Source of the DNA: Nitrospirillum iridis
GTDB taxonomy: Bacteria > Pseudomonadota > Alphaproteobacteria > Azospirillales > Azospirillaceae
Assembly: GCF_014205765.1 (NCBI RefSeq)
Contig: NZ_JACIIZ010000003.1
Location: forward strand, 310,001-374,000
Direction: 5' to 3'
Length of the DNA stretch: 64,000 nucleotides
Position 1 is the stretch's first letter, and the number at the start of each line of letters is the position of its first letter. The notes under the pieces are model-generated. The model was given only the letters and a program-made list of their open reading frames with translations, did no database searches and had not been told where the DNA came from. Position numbers and translations under genes: made by a program. This document shows positions 33,379 through 42,636 of the stretch, in pieces.

Positions 33379-34589
33379 GACGCCGACGCCTGACGCAAGG
33401 TCTCGGTATCCTTGGCGGCGGGCGGCAGGGTGTTGGCGATGCGCTCACCGAAGGGGCCGTGGTTGGTGGCCTCGCCCTTATCCCGGCCGGTGCCCGCCGC
33501 CAGCGGCAGGCGGGGGAAGACCAGTTCGGCGAAGCGGTAGGCCTCTTCCAAATGCGGGTAGCCCGACAGGATGAAGCTGTCGATACCCACCGCCATGTAT
33601 TCCTTCATGCGCTGGGCCACCGTCTCGGGATCGCCCACCAGGGCGGTGCCAGCACCGCCGCGCACCAGCCCGACGCCGGCCCACAGGTTGGGGCTGACCT
33701 CCAGCTTGTCGCGCCGGCCGCCGTGCAGCGCCTGCATGCGGGCCTGGCCCACGCTGTCCATGCGGGCGAAGGTCTTCTGCGCCTGGGCGATGGTGGCGTC
33801 GTCCACGTACTGGATCAGCTGGTCGGCGGCGGCCCAGGCGGCCTCGTTGGTCTCGCGCACGATGACGTGCAGGCGGATGCCGAAGGTCACCTTGCGGCCC
33901 TTGGCGGCCGCGGCGGCGCGCACCGCCGCCACCTTCTCCGCCACCTGGGCCGGCGGCTCACCCCAGGTCAGATACTTGTCCACCGTCTCCGCCGCCACGT
34001 CGATGGCGTCGGGCGAGGAGCCGCCGAAGTACAGCGGCGGATAAGGCCGCTGCTGCGAGGGGAAGAACAGGCGTCCATCCTCGATGCGGATGTGCTTGCC
34101 CTCGTAATGCACGGTCTCGCCCGCCACCAGGCGGGTCCAGACCGACAGGAACTCCCGCGTCACCTCATAGCGCTCGGCATGCGACAGGAAGATGCCGTCG
34201 CCGGCGTTCTCCACCGGGTCGCCGCCCGTGACGATGTTGATCAGCAGCCGGCCGTTGGATACCCGGTCCAGCGTCGCCGCCATGCGGGCCGACACGGTGG
34301 GCGATTGTAGGCCCGGCCGGATGGCCACCAGATAGCGCAGCCGTTCCGTCAGCGGCGCCAGGGCCGAGGCGATGACCCAGCTGTCCTCGCAGCTGCGCCC
34401 GGTGGGCAGCAGCACGCCGTAGTAGCCCAGGCTGTCCGCCGCCTGCGCGATCTGCTTCAGGTAATCGAAGCTGACGGCGCGGGCGCCGTGGGTCGTGCCC
34501 AGGTAGCGGCCGTCGCCATGGGTGGGGATGAACCAGAAGACGTTGGCTTCGGTCACGGGTTCAGGGGCGAGGGAGATATTCTGGCTCAT
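33375..34589 (-). CDS. ssuD: FMNH2-dependent alkanesulfonate monooxygenase
   Basis: 404 residues, slightly longer than E. coli SsuD (about 381). Bacterial luciferase-like fold: [20 protein letters not shown] at the N-terminus, [60 protein letters not shown] and [19 protein letters not shown]. It splits C1-or-longer alkanesulfonates to aldehyde and sulfite using FMNH2 and O2, giving sulfur. No SsuE flavin reductase is adjacent; the FAD/NAD(P) protein at the operon end may substitute (inference). Confidence 0.93.
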   Translation of the reverse strand: MSQNISLAPEPVTEANVFWFIPTHGDGRYLGTTHGARAVSFDYLKQIAQAADSLGYYGVLLPTGRSCEDSWVIASALAPLTERLRYLVAIRPGLQSPTVSARMAATLDRVSNGRLLINIVTGGDPVENAGDGIFLSHAERYEVTREFLSVWTRLVAGETVHYEGKHIRIEDGRLFFPSQQRPYPPLYFGGSSPDAIDVAAETVDKYLTWGEPPAQVAEKVAAVRAAAAAKGRKVTFGIRLHVIVRETNEAAWAAADQLIQYVDDATIAQAQKTFARMDSVGQARMQALHGGRRDKLEVSPNLWAGVGLVRGGAGTALVGDPETVAQRMKEYMAVGIDSFILSGYPHLEEAYRFAELVFPRLPLAAGTGRDKGEATNHGPFGERIANTLPPAAKDTETLRQASAS

Positions 34590-35554
34590 GATTTCGATCC
34601 GGGCAGGGCGTCGGAAACAGTGATGTGCTTGGGGATCAGGCCCAGCTGGTGGAAGGTGTCTGCGATCTTCTGCTGGGCCGCGATCACCTCGGGCGTGATG
34701 GGCTGGACGCCGTAGCCCATACGGGCCAGCGCCGTTTCCAGCACGGGGGCGGGGATGCCGACCTGCGGGCTGAGGCGCTGGGCCACGGCCTTCTGATCGC
34801 CGCGTGAGGCCGCGTCGATATCCTTCAGCGCCGCCAGGATGGTCTGCACCACCTGCGGCCGCGTCTCGTTGAAGCCGCGTTCGGCCAGGTAGAACTGGTG
34901 GTTGGCCACCAGGTTGCTGCCGTCGGCGCGCACGCCGTCCACCAGAACGCGGGCCTGGGTGGCGGCGGCCGCGGCGGCGTAGTAGGGGTCCCAGATGACC
35001 CAGGCGTCGACGCTGCCCTGCTCGAACGCGGCACGGGCGTCGGCCGGGGCCAGGTATGTGGGTTGGATGTCCCCATAGCCGAGGCCCGCTTCCTCAAGCG
35101 CCTTCACCAGCAGGTAATGGACGTTGGAGCCCTTGTTCAGCGCCACCTTCTTGCCCTTCAGATCCGCCACGCTCTTCAGCGGGCTGTCCTTGGGCACCAG
35201 GATGGCCTCCCCCTTGGGCGCCGGCGGTTCCACGCCGACATAGACGATGGGGGCGCCGGCCGCCTGGGCGAAGATGGGCGGCGCCTCACCGGTGATGCCG
35301 AAGTCCAGGGCGCCGACGTTCAGCGCCTCCAGCAACTGCGGGCCGCCAGGGAACTCCCGCCATTCCACGGCGATACCCTGCGCTTTCAACTGTTCGTCCA
35401 GCTTGCCGCTTTCTTTCAGCAGCAGCAGCGTGCCGTATTTCTGATAGCCGATGCGCACCGGCTTCTCCGCCGCGCGGGCGGCACCCGCCCCGACACCGAG
35501 GATGAGGGCCGTGGCCAAGGCCAGGCGGCAAAGGGCGGAAAAGGCTTTACCCAT
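34586..35554 (-). CDS. ssuA: Aliphatic sulfonate ABC substrate-binding protein
   Basis: 322 residues from the ATG at 35554 (GGGAGA ribosome site; a GTG three bases upstream is possible). Sec signal peptide about 1-28, ending GAARAAE. SsuA features: [75 protein letters not shown]-like stretch. It is the first gene of the eight-gene minus-strand operon that runs to 27636. Confidence 0.93.
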   Translation of the reverse strand: MGKAFSALCRLALATALILGVGAGAARAAEKPVRIGYQKYGTLLLLKESGKLDEQLKAQGIAVEWREFPGGPQLLEALNVGALDFGITGEAPPIFAQAAGAPIVYVGVEPPAPKGEAILVPKDSPLKSVADLKGKKVALNKGSNVHYLLVKALEEAGLGYGDIQPTYLAPADARAAFEQGSVDAWVIWDPYYAAAAAATQARVLVDGVRADGSNLVANHQFYLAERGFNETRPQVVQTILAALKDIDAASRGDQKAVAQRLSPQVGIPAPVLETALARMGYGVQPITPEVIAAQQKIADTFHQLGLIPKHITVSDALPGSKS

Positions 35555-35939
35555 CACTGTCTCCCGCAGGTCGCCCGGCCGACACGCCGGCTATTTACGC
35601 CGTGTTTGTGGAAAATATCGGCGACGCTATGTGATTTTTCGCTTAGAGCCGATGCTAAATTACCGTCAATCACAGTGTCAATGCGTTATTATAACGATAA
35701 TTCAATGTGAAATTTAAGCACGCTCATGGAAGGTCCGGCAGCCTGTTGACAGAAGCGCCGGCGCGAGGAAGGATGGCGCCATGGTCACGACGCTTCCCCT
35801 CTGCCGCAAATATTACGCGCCCTCCTCATAGGAGCGGCGTTGTTCGACCATGTTGAAACGATGCCGCCGCCAGGGCGGCAGTCGTTTTCATATAGAAGCG
35901 GTCTCCTTGGTGGCGGTCCCACTCCTGGAGACCGATCTT
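35555..35939. promoter_or_regulatory. Divergent promoter region of ssu operon and tyrS
   Basis: A 385-base gap. The part near ssu (35580-35725) is AT-rich against the local background and holds an inverted ATTAT/ATAAT pair at 35688-35701, a likely promoter and activator (CysB/Cbl-type) region. On the tyrS side an imperfect hairpin spans about 35855-35889 (GAAACGATGCCGCC against GGCGGCAGTCGTTTTC) and ends in TTTTC, so it could be an attenuator or the end of a small leader transcript. Confidence 0.45.
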
Positions 35940-37184
35940 ATGGATAGCCTTCCCCGACATCAGCCGCGTTCCGACGCCCTGCGGACCCTGCAGGCGCGCG
36001 GCTACCTGCACCAGTGCACCAATCTCGATGGCCTCGACGCTGCTTTCGTGGCGGGGGTGGTGCCGGTCTACATCGGGTTCGACGCCACGGCCGACAGCCT
36101 GCATGTCGGCCACCTGCTGCCCATCATGACCCTGCGCCGTCTGCAGCGCTTGGGGCACAAGCCCATCGTGCTGATCGGTGGCGGCACCACGCGGGTGGGC
36201 GATCCCAGTTTTCGCGCCACCGAGCGGCCGTTGCTGAGCGACGATCAGATCGCCGCCAACATCCAGGGCATCCGCCGGGTGTTCGAACGCTTCCTGACCT
36301 TCGGGTCCGGACCCATCGACGCGCTCCTGGTCAACAATGCCGATTGGCTGGACCGCCTGGGCTATATCGACCTGCTGCGCGACATCGGCCGCCACTTCTC
36401 CGTCAACCGCATGCTGTCCTTCGACAGCGTGAAGGCGCGGCTGGAGCGGCAGGACCCGATGAGCTTCCTGGAATTCAACTACATGATCCTCCAGGCTTTC
36501 GACTTCCTGGAACTGCACCGTCGCGCCGGCTGCCTGGCGCAGATGGGCGGGTCGGACCAGTGGGGCAATATCGTCAACGGCATCGACCTGGTGCGCCGGA
36601 TCGAGGGGCGGGAAGTGTTCGGCCTGACCACGCCGCTGCTGACCACCGCGTCCGGCACCAAGATGGGCAAGACCGCCGGTGGCGCGGTCTGGCTGAACGC
36701 CGACCGGCTGTCGCCCTACGACTACTGGCAGTTCTGGCGCAATACCGAGGATGCGGACGTCGGCCGCTTCCTGCGCCTGTTCACCGACCTGCCCCTGGAG
36801 CGCATCGCCGCGCTGGAAGCCTTGGCGGGCGCGGAGATCAACCAGGCCAAGCAGGCGCTGGCCGACGCCGCCACCACACTGGCCCATGGATCCGATGCGG
36901 CGCAGGCCGCCGGCGCCACCGCCCGCCAGGCCTTCGCCGGCACGGTGGCCGAGGGACTGCCCGAGGTGGCGCTGACGGATGATGAGACGCGGGACGGCGC
37001 CGCGATCGTCGACCTGCTGGTGCGCGGCGGGCTGGCGACCTCGAAAGGGAAGGCAAGGCGGCTCATCGCCGGTGGCGGCGTGCGGGTGGACGGCGAGGTG
37101 GTGACGTCCCCGGACGCCCGGCTGTCCGGACCGGTCCGCCTGTCCGTGGGCCGCAAGCGCCACCTGCAGGTGCATAGCACCTGA
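35940..37184 (+). CDS. tyrS: Tyrosyl-tRNA synthetase
   Basis: 414 residues from the ATG at 35940 (GGAGA ribosome site); the frame is open 30 codons further upstream, but the family start and hairpin leader favour 35940. Class I synthetase motifs: HVGH in [15 protein letters not shown], the tyrosine pocket [13 protein letters not shown] and [14 protein letters not shown], and KMGKT in place of KMSKS as is usual for TyrS. A C-terminal S4 RNA-binding domain starts near residue 350 ([20 protein letters not shown]). Essential translation gene. Confidence 0.95.
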   Translation: MDSLPRHQPRSDALRTLQARGYLHQCTNLDGLDAAFVAGVVPVYIGFDATADSLHVGHLLPIMTLRRLQRLGHKPIVLIGGGTTRVGDPSFRATERPLLSDDQIAANIQGIRRVFERFLTFGSGPIDALLVNNADWLDRLGYIDLLRDIGRHFSVNRMLSFDSVKARLERQDPMSFLEFNYMILQAFDFLELHRRAGCLAQMGGSDQWGNIVNGIDLVRRIEGREVFGLTTPLLTTASGTKMGKTAGGAVWLNADRLSPYDYWQFWRNTEDADVGRFLRLFTDLPLERIAALEALAGAEINQAKQALADAATTLAHGSDAAQAAGATARQAFAGTVAEGLPEVALTDDETRDGAAIVDLLVRGGLATSKGKARRLIAGGGVRVDGEVVTSPDARLSGPVRLSVGRKRHLQVHST

Positions 37185-37190
37185 GAGGGC

Positions 37191-37222
37191 GGTGGGCGTC
37201 AAGGCGATCCCTTGCGCCCACC
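37191..37222. terminator. Terminator hairpin after tyrS
   Basis: GGTGGGCG at 37191-37198 pairs with the CGCCCACC end at 37215-37222, extended by CAAGG/CCTTG inside. It starts seven bases after the tyrS stop. Confidence 0.6.
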
Positions 37223-37268
37223 GTTGCCCTTGGGCACAGTTCAGGCGGGGAATGCAGGCGGGGGCATC

Positions 37269-38084
37269 ATGGGCAAGCGGGCGATCATCATCATCCTGGC
37301 GACGTTGATCGGGGCGACGTCCGCCTATGCGGCCGAGACGTCGCCAGTACCCGGTCTTACCGCGGGCGACTGCCAGGATCCGTCCTCGGCGTCGGTGCAG
37401 GCGCTATGCGTCGATCCGGGCTTGCACAGCCTGCTGGAGGGGGTGCGTGACGTGCCCTATGTCCGCCTCGGGCGTGATTGGACGATGGACCGGGCCCTGT
37501 TCCAGCAATGCGATGCCACCTTGGACGCCCGTGCGTGCCTGGAGCGGGAATACCGGGTCAAGATCAAGGCGGTACATGCGGAATCGGCCAAGCGGGCATC
37601 GGCTTACGCGCCTGATGGCAACACGGCCGACGCCAAGGCTCTGCTGGCCCGCATGACCGGCGTCTATAAGCGTAGCGCCAAAGGCCAAGACGCCGACGAC
37701 GTGTTCGAATTGGTGGCCGTGGCGGATGCGGCAGCCTATCTGCGCATGAGCTTGCCGTCTTCCCATGGACGCAGCTGCGCCATCGCCGGCATCGCGGAAT
37801 ACAAGAAGATCGGTAGTTTCGTCTTTCAGGACCCCGACCATCGGAACCAGTGCCTGCTGACCGTGTCGCTGGTTGGGGACGAGGTGGGGTTCAGCGACCC
37901 CAACGGCAATTGCCAGAAGTTCTGTGATGCCGGCGGCAGCCTGACGGAGGAGACCTTCACCCTGAAGCAGAAAAAGAAAATCCGCTATCTGCCCGCCCTG
38001 CGGAAATCCACGGAATATCAGCAAGCCATGCAGGACTATGCCGCGCGCCACGGCGGGGTGGCCACGGCGAAGCCCACCCCCTGA
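37269..38084 (+). CDS. Exported LprI-like hypothetical protein
   Basis: 271 residues from the ATG at 37269 (frame open from 37212). Sec signal peptide about 1-22 (IIIILATLIGATSAYAAE). Residues 40-110 contain paired cysteines and the pattern CDATLDARACLEREYRVKIK, which resembles the DUF1311/LprI lysozyme-inhibitor-type module. The remainder (about 140-245) has four more cysteines in SHGRSCAIAGIAEYKKI and NQCLLTVSLVG, NGNCQKFCDAGG. Periplasmic; function unknown. Confidence 0.6.
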   Translation: MGKRAIIIILATLIGATSAYAAETSPVPGLTAGDCQDPSSASVQALCVDPGLHSLLEGVRDVPYVRLGRDWTMDRALFQQCDATLDARACLEREYRVKIKAVHAESAKRASAYAPDGNTADAKALLARMTGVYKRSAKGQDADDVFELVAVADAAAYLRMSLPSSHGRSCAIAGIAEYKKIGSFVFQDPDHRNQCLLTVSLVGDEVGFSDPNGNCQKFCDAGGSLTEETFTLKQKKKIRYLPALRKSTEYQQAMQDYAARHGGVATAKPTP

Positions 38085-38096
38085 TCCGCTGTTGCC

Positions 38097-38110
38097 GCAT
38101 AAAATTTGCC
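38097..38110. promoter_or_regulatory. GCATAAAATTTGCC motif upstream of first S10 gene
   Basis: GCATAA (38097-38102) runs straight into AAAATTTGCC (to 38110), joining two short motifs that recur across the island's intergenic gaps. A possible Lrp-type binding site or promoter element about 100 bases before the S10 start. Confidence 0.35.
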
Positions 38111-38206
38111 GACGCGGGAGGTTCTGGCGGTACAACGCAAAAACATTCCGGCCACGCGCGATATCATTATCCCCGATAACAGAGGGCCTGCGGCAGGGGG
38201 ACTAAA

Positions 38207-39703
38207 ATGACCGGGATTCGAGTTGGGCGGAAACTGGGGGGCCTGGTGGCCGCGCTGATGCTGGCCACGGCGACGCCGGCTCTTACCAATGCGGCGGCGG
38301 CCAATGCGGCGGCGGCCGAGGCGCCGGTGGTCACGCGCCATACCACCATTCTGAACGGTCACAAACTAGCCTACACCGCGACGGTCGAGGGCATCGACGT
38401 TGCCGACGCCGCCGGCAAGCCGGGCGCCCACCTCGTCAGCTTCGCCTACACCGCCGATGGCATGAAGGACCCGGCCAAGCGGCCGGTGATGTTCGTCTTC
38501 AACGGCGGGCCCATCACCGCTTCCCTCTGGCTGCACCTGGGCGTCATGGGGCCGAAGCGCGTCGCCGTGCCGGACGACCTGAAGGCCGACCCCGCGACCT
38601 ACACGCTGGCCGACAATCCCTATTCGCCGCTGGACGCCACCGACCTGGTGTTCATCGATCCGGCCTCCACCGGCTTCAGCCACGCGCTGCCCGGCGTCGA
38701 TCCCAAGAGCTATTTCTCCGTGAAGGCGGACGGCCAACAGGTCACCGCCTTCATCGCCGCCTGGCTGGCGCAGCATCACCGCCTGGGTTCCCCCGTCTAT
38801 TTGCTGGGTGAAAGCTACGGCACCATGCGCGCGGCGGAGGTGGCGGGCCAACTGGCCGAACTGCCCAAGCCCATCCCGCTGGACGGCGTGGCTCTGATGG
38901 GGCAGGCGGTCAACATCATCGAATATGTCCAGCGGCCGCAGAACATCATGAGCTACGTGGTGTCGCTGCCCACCCTGGCGGCGTTGGGCTGGTATCACCA
39001 GAAGGTGGACCGCCACGGCCTGTCGCTGGAGGCCTTCGTGGAGGAGGCGCGACGCTATGCCCAGAGCGACTACATGCCCGCCCTGTACCAGGGCAGCGAG
39101 TTGCCGGCGGCCGATCGTGACCGCGTGGCCCAGCGCCTGGCGGACCTGACGGGCATCCCCGCCGCCTACTACCGCGAACACGGCCTGCGCATATCCAAGG
39201 AGCAGTACCGGGGCGAATTGCTGAAGGACCAGGGTTTGCTGCTGGGGCGCGCCGACGGCCGCTACACGGCCCCCATGACCGACAAGGGCATCGCCCCCGA
39301 CCCGTTCAGCGTCGTCATGGGGCCGTTCTCCCGCCTGTTCAGGGACTATCTCCGCCAGGATCTGAAGGTCGAGTGGACGGAGCCCTATGTGGAAATGGCG
39401 GAGGTGGACGGCCTGGACGATTGGGGATGGGGCTTCGCGTCGCCCTTTTCCAACTGGGCGTACAGTGACCGCTTGCTGAAGGCGATGAAGGCCAGTCCCA
39501 AGCTTCAGCTGCTGATCGGCAACGGCTATTACGATACCCAGACCACGGTGGGGGCGGCGGAGTTGTTGGCCCGCCAGGGAGGGTGGCCGGAAGGGCGCGT
39601 GCATTTGGCCTTCTATGAGGGCGGGCACATGGCCTATTCGGTGGAGAGCGCCGCCCGGAAGTTCGGCGACGATATTCGCGCCTTCGTCCAGCACGTGCCC
39701 TGA
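38207..39703 (+). CDS. Exported S10 carboxypeptidase-like protein, copy 1
   Basis: 498 residues with a signal peptide (about 1-37). Serine carboxypeptidase motifs: VFNGGPITASLWLH (oxyanion region; the usual third Gly is Ile), DLVFIDPASTGFSHALPG, nucleophile Ser203 in LLGESYGTMRAAE, acid segment IGNGYYDTQ and His in YEGGHMAYS. Family S10 enzymes cut C-terminal residues from peptides in acidic or periplasmic settings. It is followed by a strong terminator and then the Fur-controlled TonB receptor gene, so it is probably transcribed alone. It is the most distant of the four S10 copies by position. Confidence 0.86.
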   Translation: MTGIRVGRKLGGLVAALMLATATPALTNAAAANAAAAEAPVVTRHTTILNGHKLAYTATVEGIDVADAAGKPGAHLVSFAYTADGMKDPAKRPVMFVFNGGPITASLWLHLGVMGPKRVAVPDDLKADPATYTLADNPYSPLDATDLVFIDPASTGFSHALPGVDPKSYFSVKADGQQVTAFIAAWLAQHHRLGSPVYLLGESYGTMRAAEVAGQLAELPKPIPLDGVALMGQAVNIIEYVQRPQNIMSYVVSLPTLAALGWYHQKVDRHGLSLEAFVEEARRYAQSDYMPALYQGSELPAADRDRVAQRLADLTGIPAAYYREHGLRISKEQYRGELLKDQGLLLGRADGRYTAPMTDKGIAPDPFSVVMGPFSRLFRDYLRQDLKVEWTEPYVEMAEVDGLDDWGWGFASPFSNWAYSDRLLKAMKASPKLQLLIGNGYYDTQTTVGAAELLARQGGWPEGRVHLAFYEGGHMAYSVESAARKFGDDIRAFVQHVP

Positions 39704-39725
39704 TATCCCCGCCTGACGGTATTCG

Positions 39726-39764
39726 CGATAACGCCCGCAAGCGCCGTGCTTGCGGGCGTTATCG
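39726..39764 (+). terminator. Strong hairpin terminator after S10 copy 1
   Basis: CGATAACGCCCGCAAGC and its exact complement form a 17-base perfect stem with a GCCGT loop. It lies 23 bases after the S10 stop. Confidence 0.8.
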
Positions 39765-39830
39765 ATTCAGCGCGACGGCCCACACGAGTGGGGCAGGTGG
39801 TTGATCCGGCCCCTATCGCGGACCGGATAT

Positions 39831-39849
39831 GCGAATGATTATCATTGAC
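39831..39849. promoter_or_regulatory. Fur box 1
   Basis: GCGAATGATTATCATTGAC; the core AATGATTATCATT is palindromic except for the centre. It matches about 14 of 19 positions of GATAATGATAATCATTATC. Confidence 0.65.
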
Positions 39850-39969
39850 TGAACTAACGCTTTTCGCGAACTCTGGCGCCCTTACCCACATGGGGGAGCA
39901 ATCCCCCCACACCGGCTATGCCAGGTGTGGGCGGGAGGGGACACTGGGGTCCCGGCATGCCTATAAAAC

Positions 39970-39988
39970 GCGAGTGATACTCATTTGC
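39970..39988. promoter_or_regulatory. Fur box 2
   Basis: GCGAGTGATACTCATTTGC matches about 13 of 19 positions of the Fur consensus and lies 46 bases before the GTG start of the receptor. Confidence 0.5.
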
Positions 39989-40034
39989 GTTTGTGGGCCT
40001 GCCGGAGGGCTTGCGCATATTGGGGGAAGAAGCA

Positions 40035-42236
40035 GTGAAGAAGATTGGAAGTCCGGCGCGGTGGTGCGGCGCCTATCTCATGGGAACGGCCGCGTTCTGG
40101 GGCGTGTTGCCCGCCCTGGCCGTTCCGGCGGCGGCGTCCGACAGGGCGGCACCTGACGGGATCGGGTCGGACAGCGACGATGCCACCACTACGGTGATCG
40201 TGACGGCGGACCGGGAGAAGGACAGGACCGTCACCGCCAAGCTGCCCATGACGCCGCACGAACTGCCGCAGTCGCTGTCCGTCCTGGGGGCGGAGCAGTT
40301 GCAGGAGCAGAAGCTGGTCACCCTGGATGACGCGCTGCGCCAGACCCCGGGCGTGATCGTGGAGCCTATCGACGGCAACCGCGTGAATTTCTATTCGCGC
40401 GGGTTCGAGATCACCAACCTGCAGTTCGACGGCATCCCCACCACCATGGATGACCGCATCTTCGCGCCGCCCGACCTGGTGGTCTTCGACAAGGTCGAGG
40501 TGCTGAAGGGCCCCGCCGGCCTGCTGTCCGGCTTCGGCGGCCCGGGCGGCGCCATCAACCTGGTGCGCAAGGTGCCGCTCAGCACCACGGCGGGCTACGC
40601 CAACCTGACCGTCGGGTCGTGGGACGACTATCGCCTGGAAGGGGATTTCACCGGTCCCCTGAATGACAGCGGCACGGTCCGCGGTCGCCTGGTCGGCACC
40701 TTCCAGGAACGGGACACCTTCCAGGACTGGACGCACCAGAAGCGCCTGCTGGGCTATGGCACGGTGGGCGCCGACCTGACGCCCGACACCACCGCCACCG
40801 TGGGCGTCTACCGGCAGGAGAACGACTACACGGGCGCCTGGAACCTGCCCGGCCGGGTCAATGTCGTGGGCGGCAAGTATGTGCTGAGCCTGCTTGACGT
40901 GCCGCGCTCCACCTCTTTGGGGGAGAAGTGGAACGAGGATCAGTTCACCACCACCGGCGCCTTCGCCAATGTGGAGCATCGCTTCGGTAACGGCTGGCAC
41001 GTCAATCTGGGCACGCAGTACCTGGACAACGTGATGGACCGGGTCATGGCCTATGCCTACGCGCCGGTATACGCGGGCCAGAACACTACCACCCTGTACG
41101 CCCAGAAGGTGCGCTACGACCAGTCGCAGGCCGGGACCGACATTTCCGCCTCCGGCCCCTTCACCCTGTTCGGCCAGGTGCATGAGGCGGTGGTTGGCGC
41201 CAGCTATGAGCGGACGGAGTTCCGCGCCCGGTCGGCCAACGGCTATGACGCCAACGGCGACATCTGGTCCGCCACCGTCAATGTCAACGCCCCCTTGGCG
41301 ACGGCGGCGGAGCCGGTGTGGGCCGCCTGGCAGCGCGACAACACCACCCTGACCCAGACCTACAGCACCTATGGGGCGGTGCGGTTGCGTCTGCTGGACC
41401 CGTTGCGCCTGATCGCCGGCGCGCGCGCCACCTGGTGGGACACGGCGGTCAGCACCGCGATCCCCGCCAACACGGCGCGCAGCACGGCCTCCATCAATGG
41501 CAAGGTCACGCCCAACGCCGGCCTCGTCTACGAGCTTGATCCGGCGGTGGCGCTGTACACCAGCGTCACCCAGGTGTTTCAGCCCCAAGACTACACCGAC
41601 GCCAGCGGCAAGGTGCTGAAGCCCTTGCAGGGATTGCAGTACGAGGTCGGTACCAAGGTGGATTTCCTCAATGGCCGACTGCATGGCGGCCTGGCCTTGT
41701 TCCATGTGGACGAGGAAAACCGCGCCCAGGCCGACGCGCGCTATCCCAACGAGTCCTTCTACCTGGCCCAGGGCAAGGCGCGGAGCCAGGGCCTGGAACT
41801 GGACCTGGCCGGCGAGGTGCTGCCCGGCTGGACCGTTTCCGCCGGCTACGCCTACACCTTCGCGGAAAACCTGGACAACAGCGAGACCGACAGCAGCGCC
41901 TTCAGCGCCATCGCGCCCAAGCATTCCTTGAAGCTGTGGACCAACTACCGCCTGCCGGAAAGCCTGGACAAGCGCTGGACCATCGGCGGCGGCGCCACGG
42001 TGCAGTCGGCCATGTCCAACACCTTCCCCACGCTGGGCAATGCGGTGCTGACCCAGGGCGGTTACGCCGTGTTCGACGCCCGCGTCGGCTTCGACGTGAC
42101 CGAGAAGGTCAGTGTCGCCGCCAATGTGAAGAACCTGTTCGACCGCACCTACTATCAGCGCATCGGCACGCCGCAGTCCGGCAACATCTATGGTGAGCCC
42201 CGATCCGTGCTGGTGACCCTGCAGGCCAAGCTGTGA
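40035..42236 (+). CDS. TonB-dependent siderophore receptor
   Basis: 733 residues from the GTG at 40035 (GGGGGAAGAAG ribosome site; the frame is open from 39993). Signal peptide to about residue 34. TonB-box-like TTVIVTADRE, plug domain (LPQSLSVLGAEQLQEQKLVT, DDALRQTPGVIVEP, RGFEITNLQFDG) and the beta barrel closing with an aromatic C-terminus. The plug is that of FhuE/FpvA-type ferric-siderophore receptors. Two Fur boxes lie upstream, so iron control is well supported. It may import an iron chelate made by another organism; its link to the peptidase island is unclear. Confidence 0.9.
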   Translation: MKKIGSPARWCGAYLMGTAAFWGVLPALAVPAAASDRAAPDGIGSDSDDATTTVIVTADREKDRTVTAKLPMTPHELPQSLSVLGAEQLQEQKLVTLDDALRQTPGVIVEPIDGNRVNFYSRGFEITNLQFDGIPTTMDDRIFAPPDLVVFDKVEVLKGPAGLLSGFGGPGGAINLVRKVPLSTTAGYANLTVGSWDDYRLEGDFTGPLNDSGTVRGRLVGTFQERDTFQDWTHQKRLLGYGTVGADLTPDTTATVGVYRQENDYTGAWNLPGRVNVVGGKYVLSLLDVPRSTSLGEKWNEDQFTTTGAFANVEHRFGNGWHVNLGTQYLDNVMDRVMAYAYAPVYAGQNTTTLYAQKVRYDQSQAGTDISASGPFTLFGQVHEAVVGASYERTEFRARSANGYDANGDIWSATVNVNAPLATAAEPVWAAWQRDNTTLTQTYSTYGAVRLRLLDPLRLIAGARATWWDTAVSTAIPANTARSTASINGKVTPNAGLVYELDPAVALYTSVTQVFQPQDYTDASGKVLKPLQGLQYEVGTKVDFLNGRLHGGLALFHVDEENRAQADARYPNESFYLAQGKARSQGLELDLAGEVLPGWTVSAGYAYTFAENLDNSETDSSAFSAIAPKHSLKLWTNYRLPESLDKRWTIGGGATVQSAMSNTFPTLGNAVLTQGGYAVFDARVGFDVTEKVSVAANVKNLFDRTYYQRIGTPQSGNIYGEPRSVLVTLQAKL

Positions 42237-42237
42237 C

Positions 42238-42270
42238 GGGGCGGCGCGGCGGCGACCGCCGCCGTGCCCC
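42238..42270 (+). terminator. Hairpin after the siderophore receptor gene
   Basis: GGGGC/GCCCC outer arms and GGCGGC/GCCGCC inner arms with a GACC loop, directly after the stop codon. Confidence 0.5.
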
Positions 42271-42636
42271 TCATCAAGCCGTGCCCCTGTTCCCGGGAAC
42301 GGCGACGCGGGCAGGGCGGGGAATATCTTAACCGCGATTGGTCCAATGGCCGCATAGGAATACCGGCTTTCAGCCGTCCCCCCGCACCAGAGTTGCGCGC
42401 CGCCCCCTGTGAACGCCCATCGCTACCCCCGTGGCCGACGCCGTATGGCAGAAAATTTCCGCAGCGCACCCAGGGGGGATAAAATTTTCTCCCAAGCCGT
42501 TCCCCGGGGCGCAATTTGCAAAGAAAAGCCTGCCACTGAAGATATCATAAATTATCTTTTTTGGTCTCGCCGAATAACAAAACCCTACAAGGGTTGGTGG
42601 TGGCGGTGGGCGCTCATAAGAACAGGGGGTCGTAAT
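42271..42636. promoter_or_regulatory. Long leader of the second TonB receptor
   Basis: 366 bases without a convincing gene. AAAATTT-type motifs lie at 42451-42460 (GAAAATTTCC) and 42481-42490 (AAAATTTTCT), with a related GCAATTTGC at 42511-42519. The AT-rich stretch 42540-42590 probably holds the promoter. The same motif recurs at 38100 and 52861. Confidence 0.4.

Larger units (their letters stand above)
39704..40034. promoter_or_regulatory. Fur-regulated leader of the TonB siderophore receptor
   Basis: This 331-base gap contains the S10 terminator (39726-39764), a Fur-like box at 39831-39849, and a second at 39970-39988. Between them, two hairpins share bases: GGGGGA/TCCCCC at 39892-39907 and CCACACC/GGTGTGG at 39907-39930, so only one can form at a time. 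The arrangement suggests repression by Fur and perhaps leader-RNA control. Confidence 0.5.

Noticed and set aside
42271-42636. Possible N-terminal extension of the second TonB receptor from 42409
   Set aside because: The signal peptide begins at 42637 and the upstream residues are not a leader; the stretch is better read as an untranslated region.
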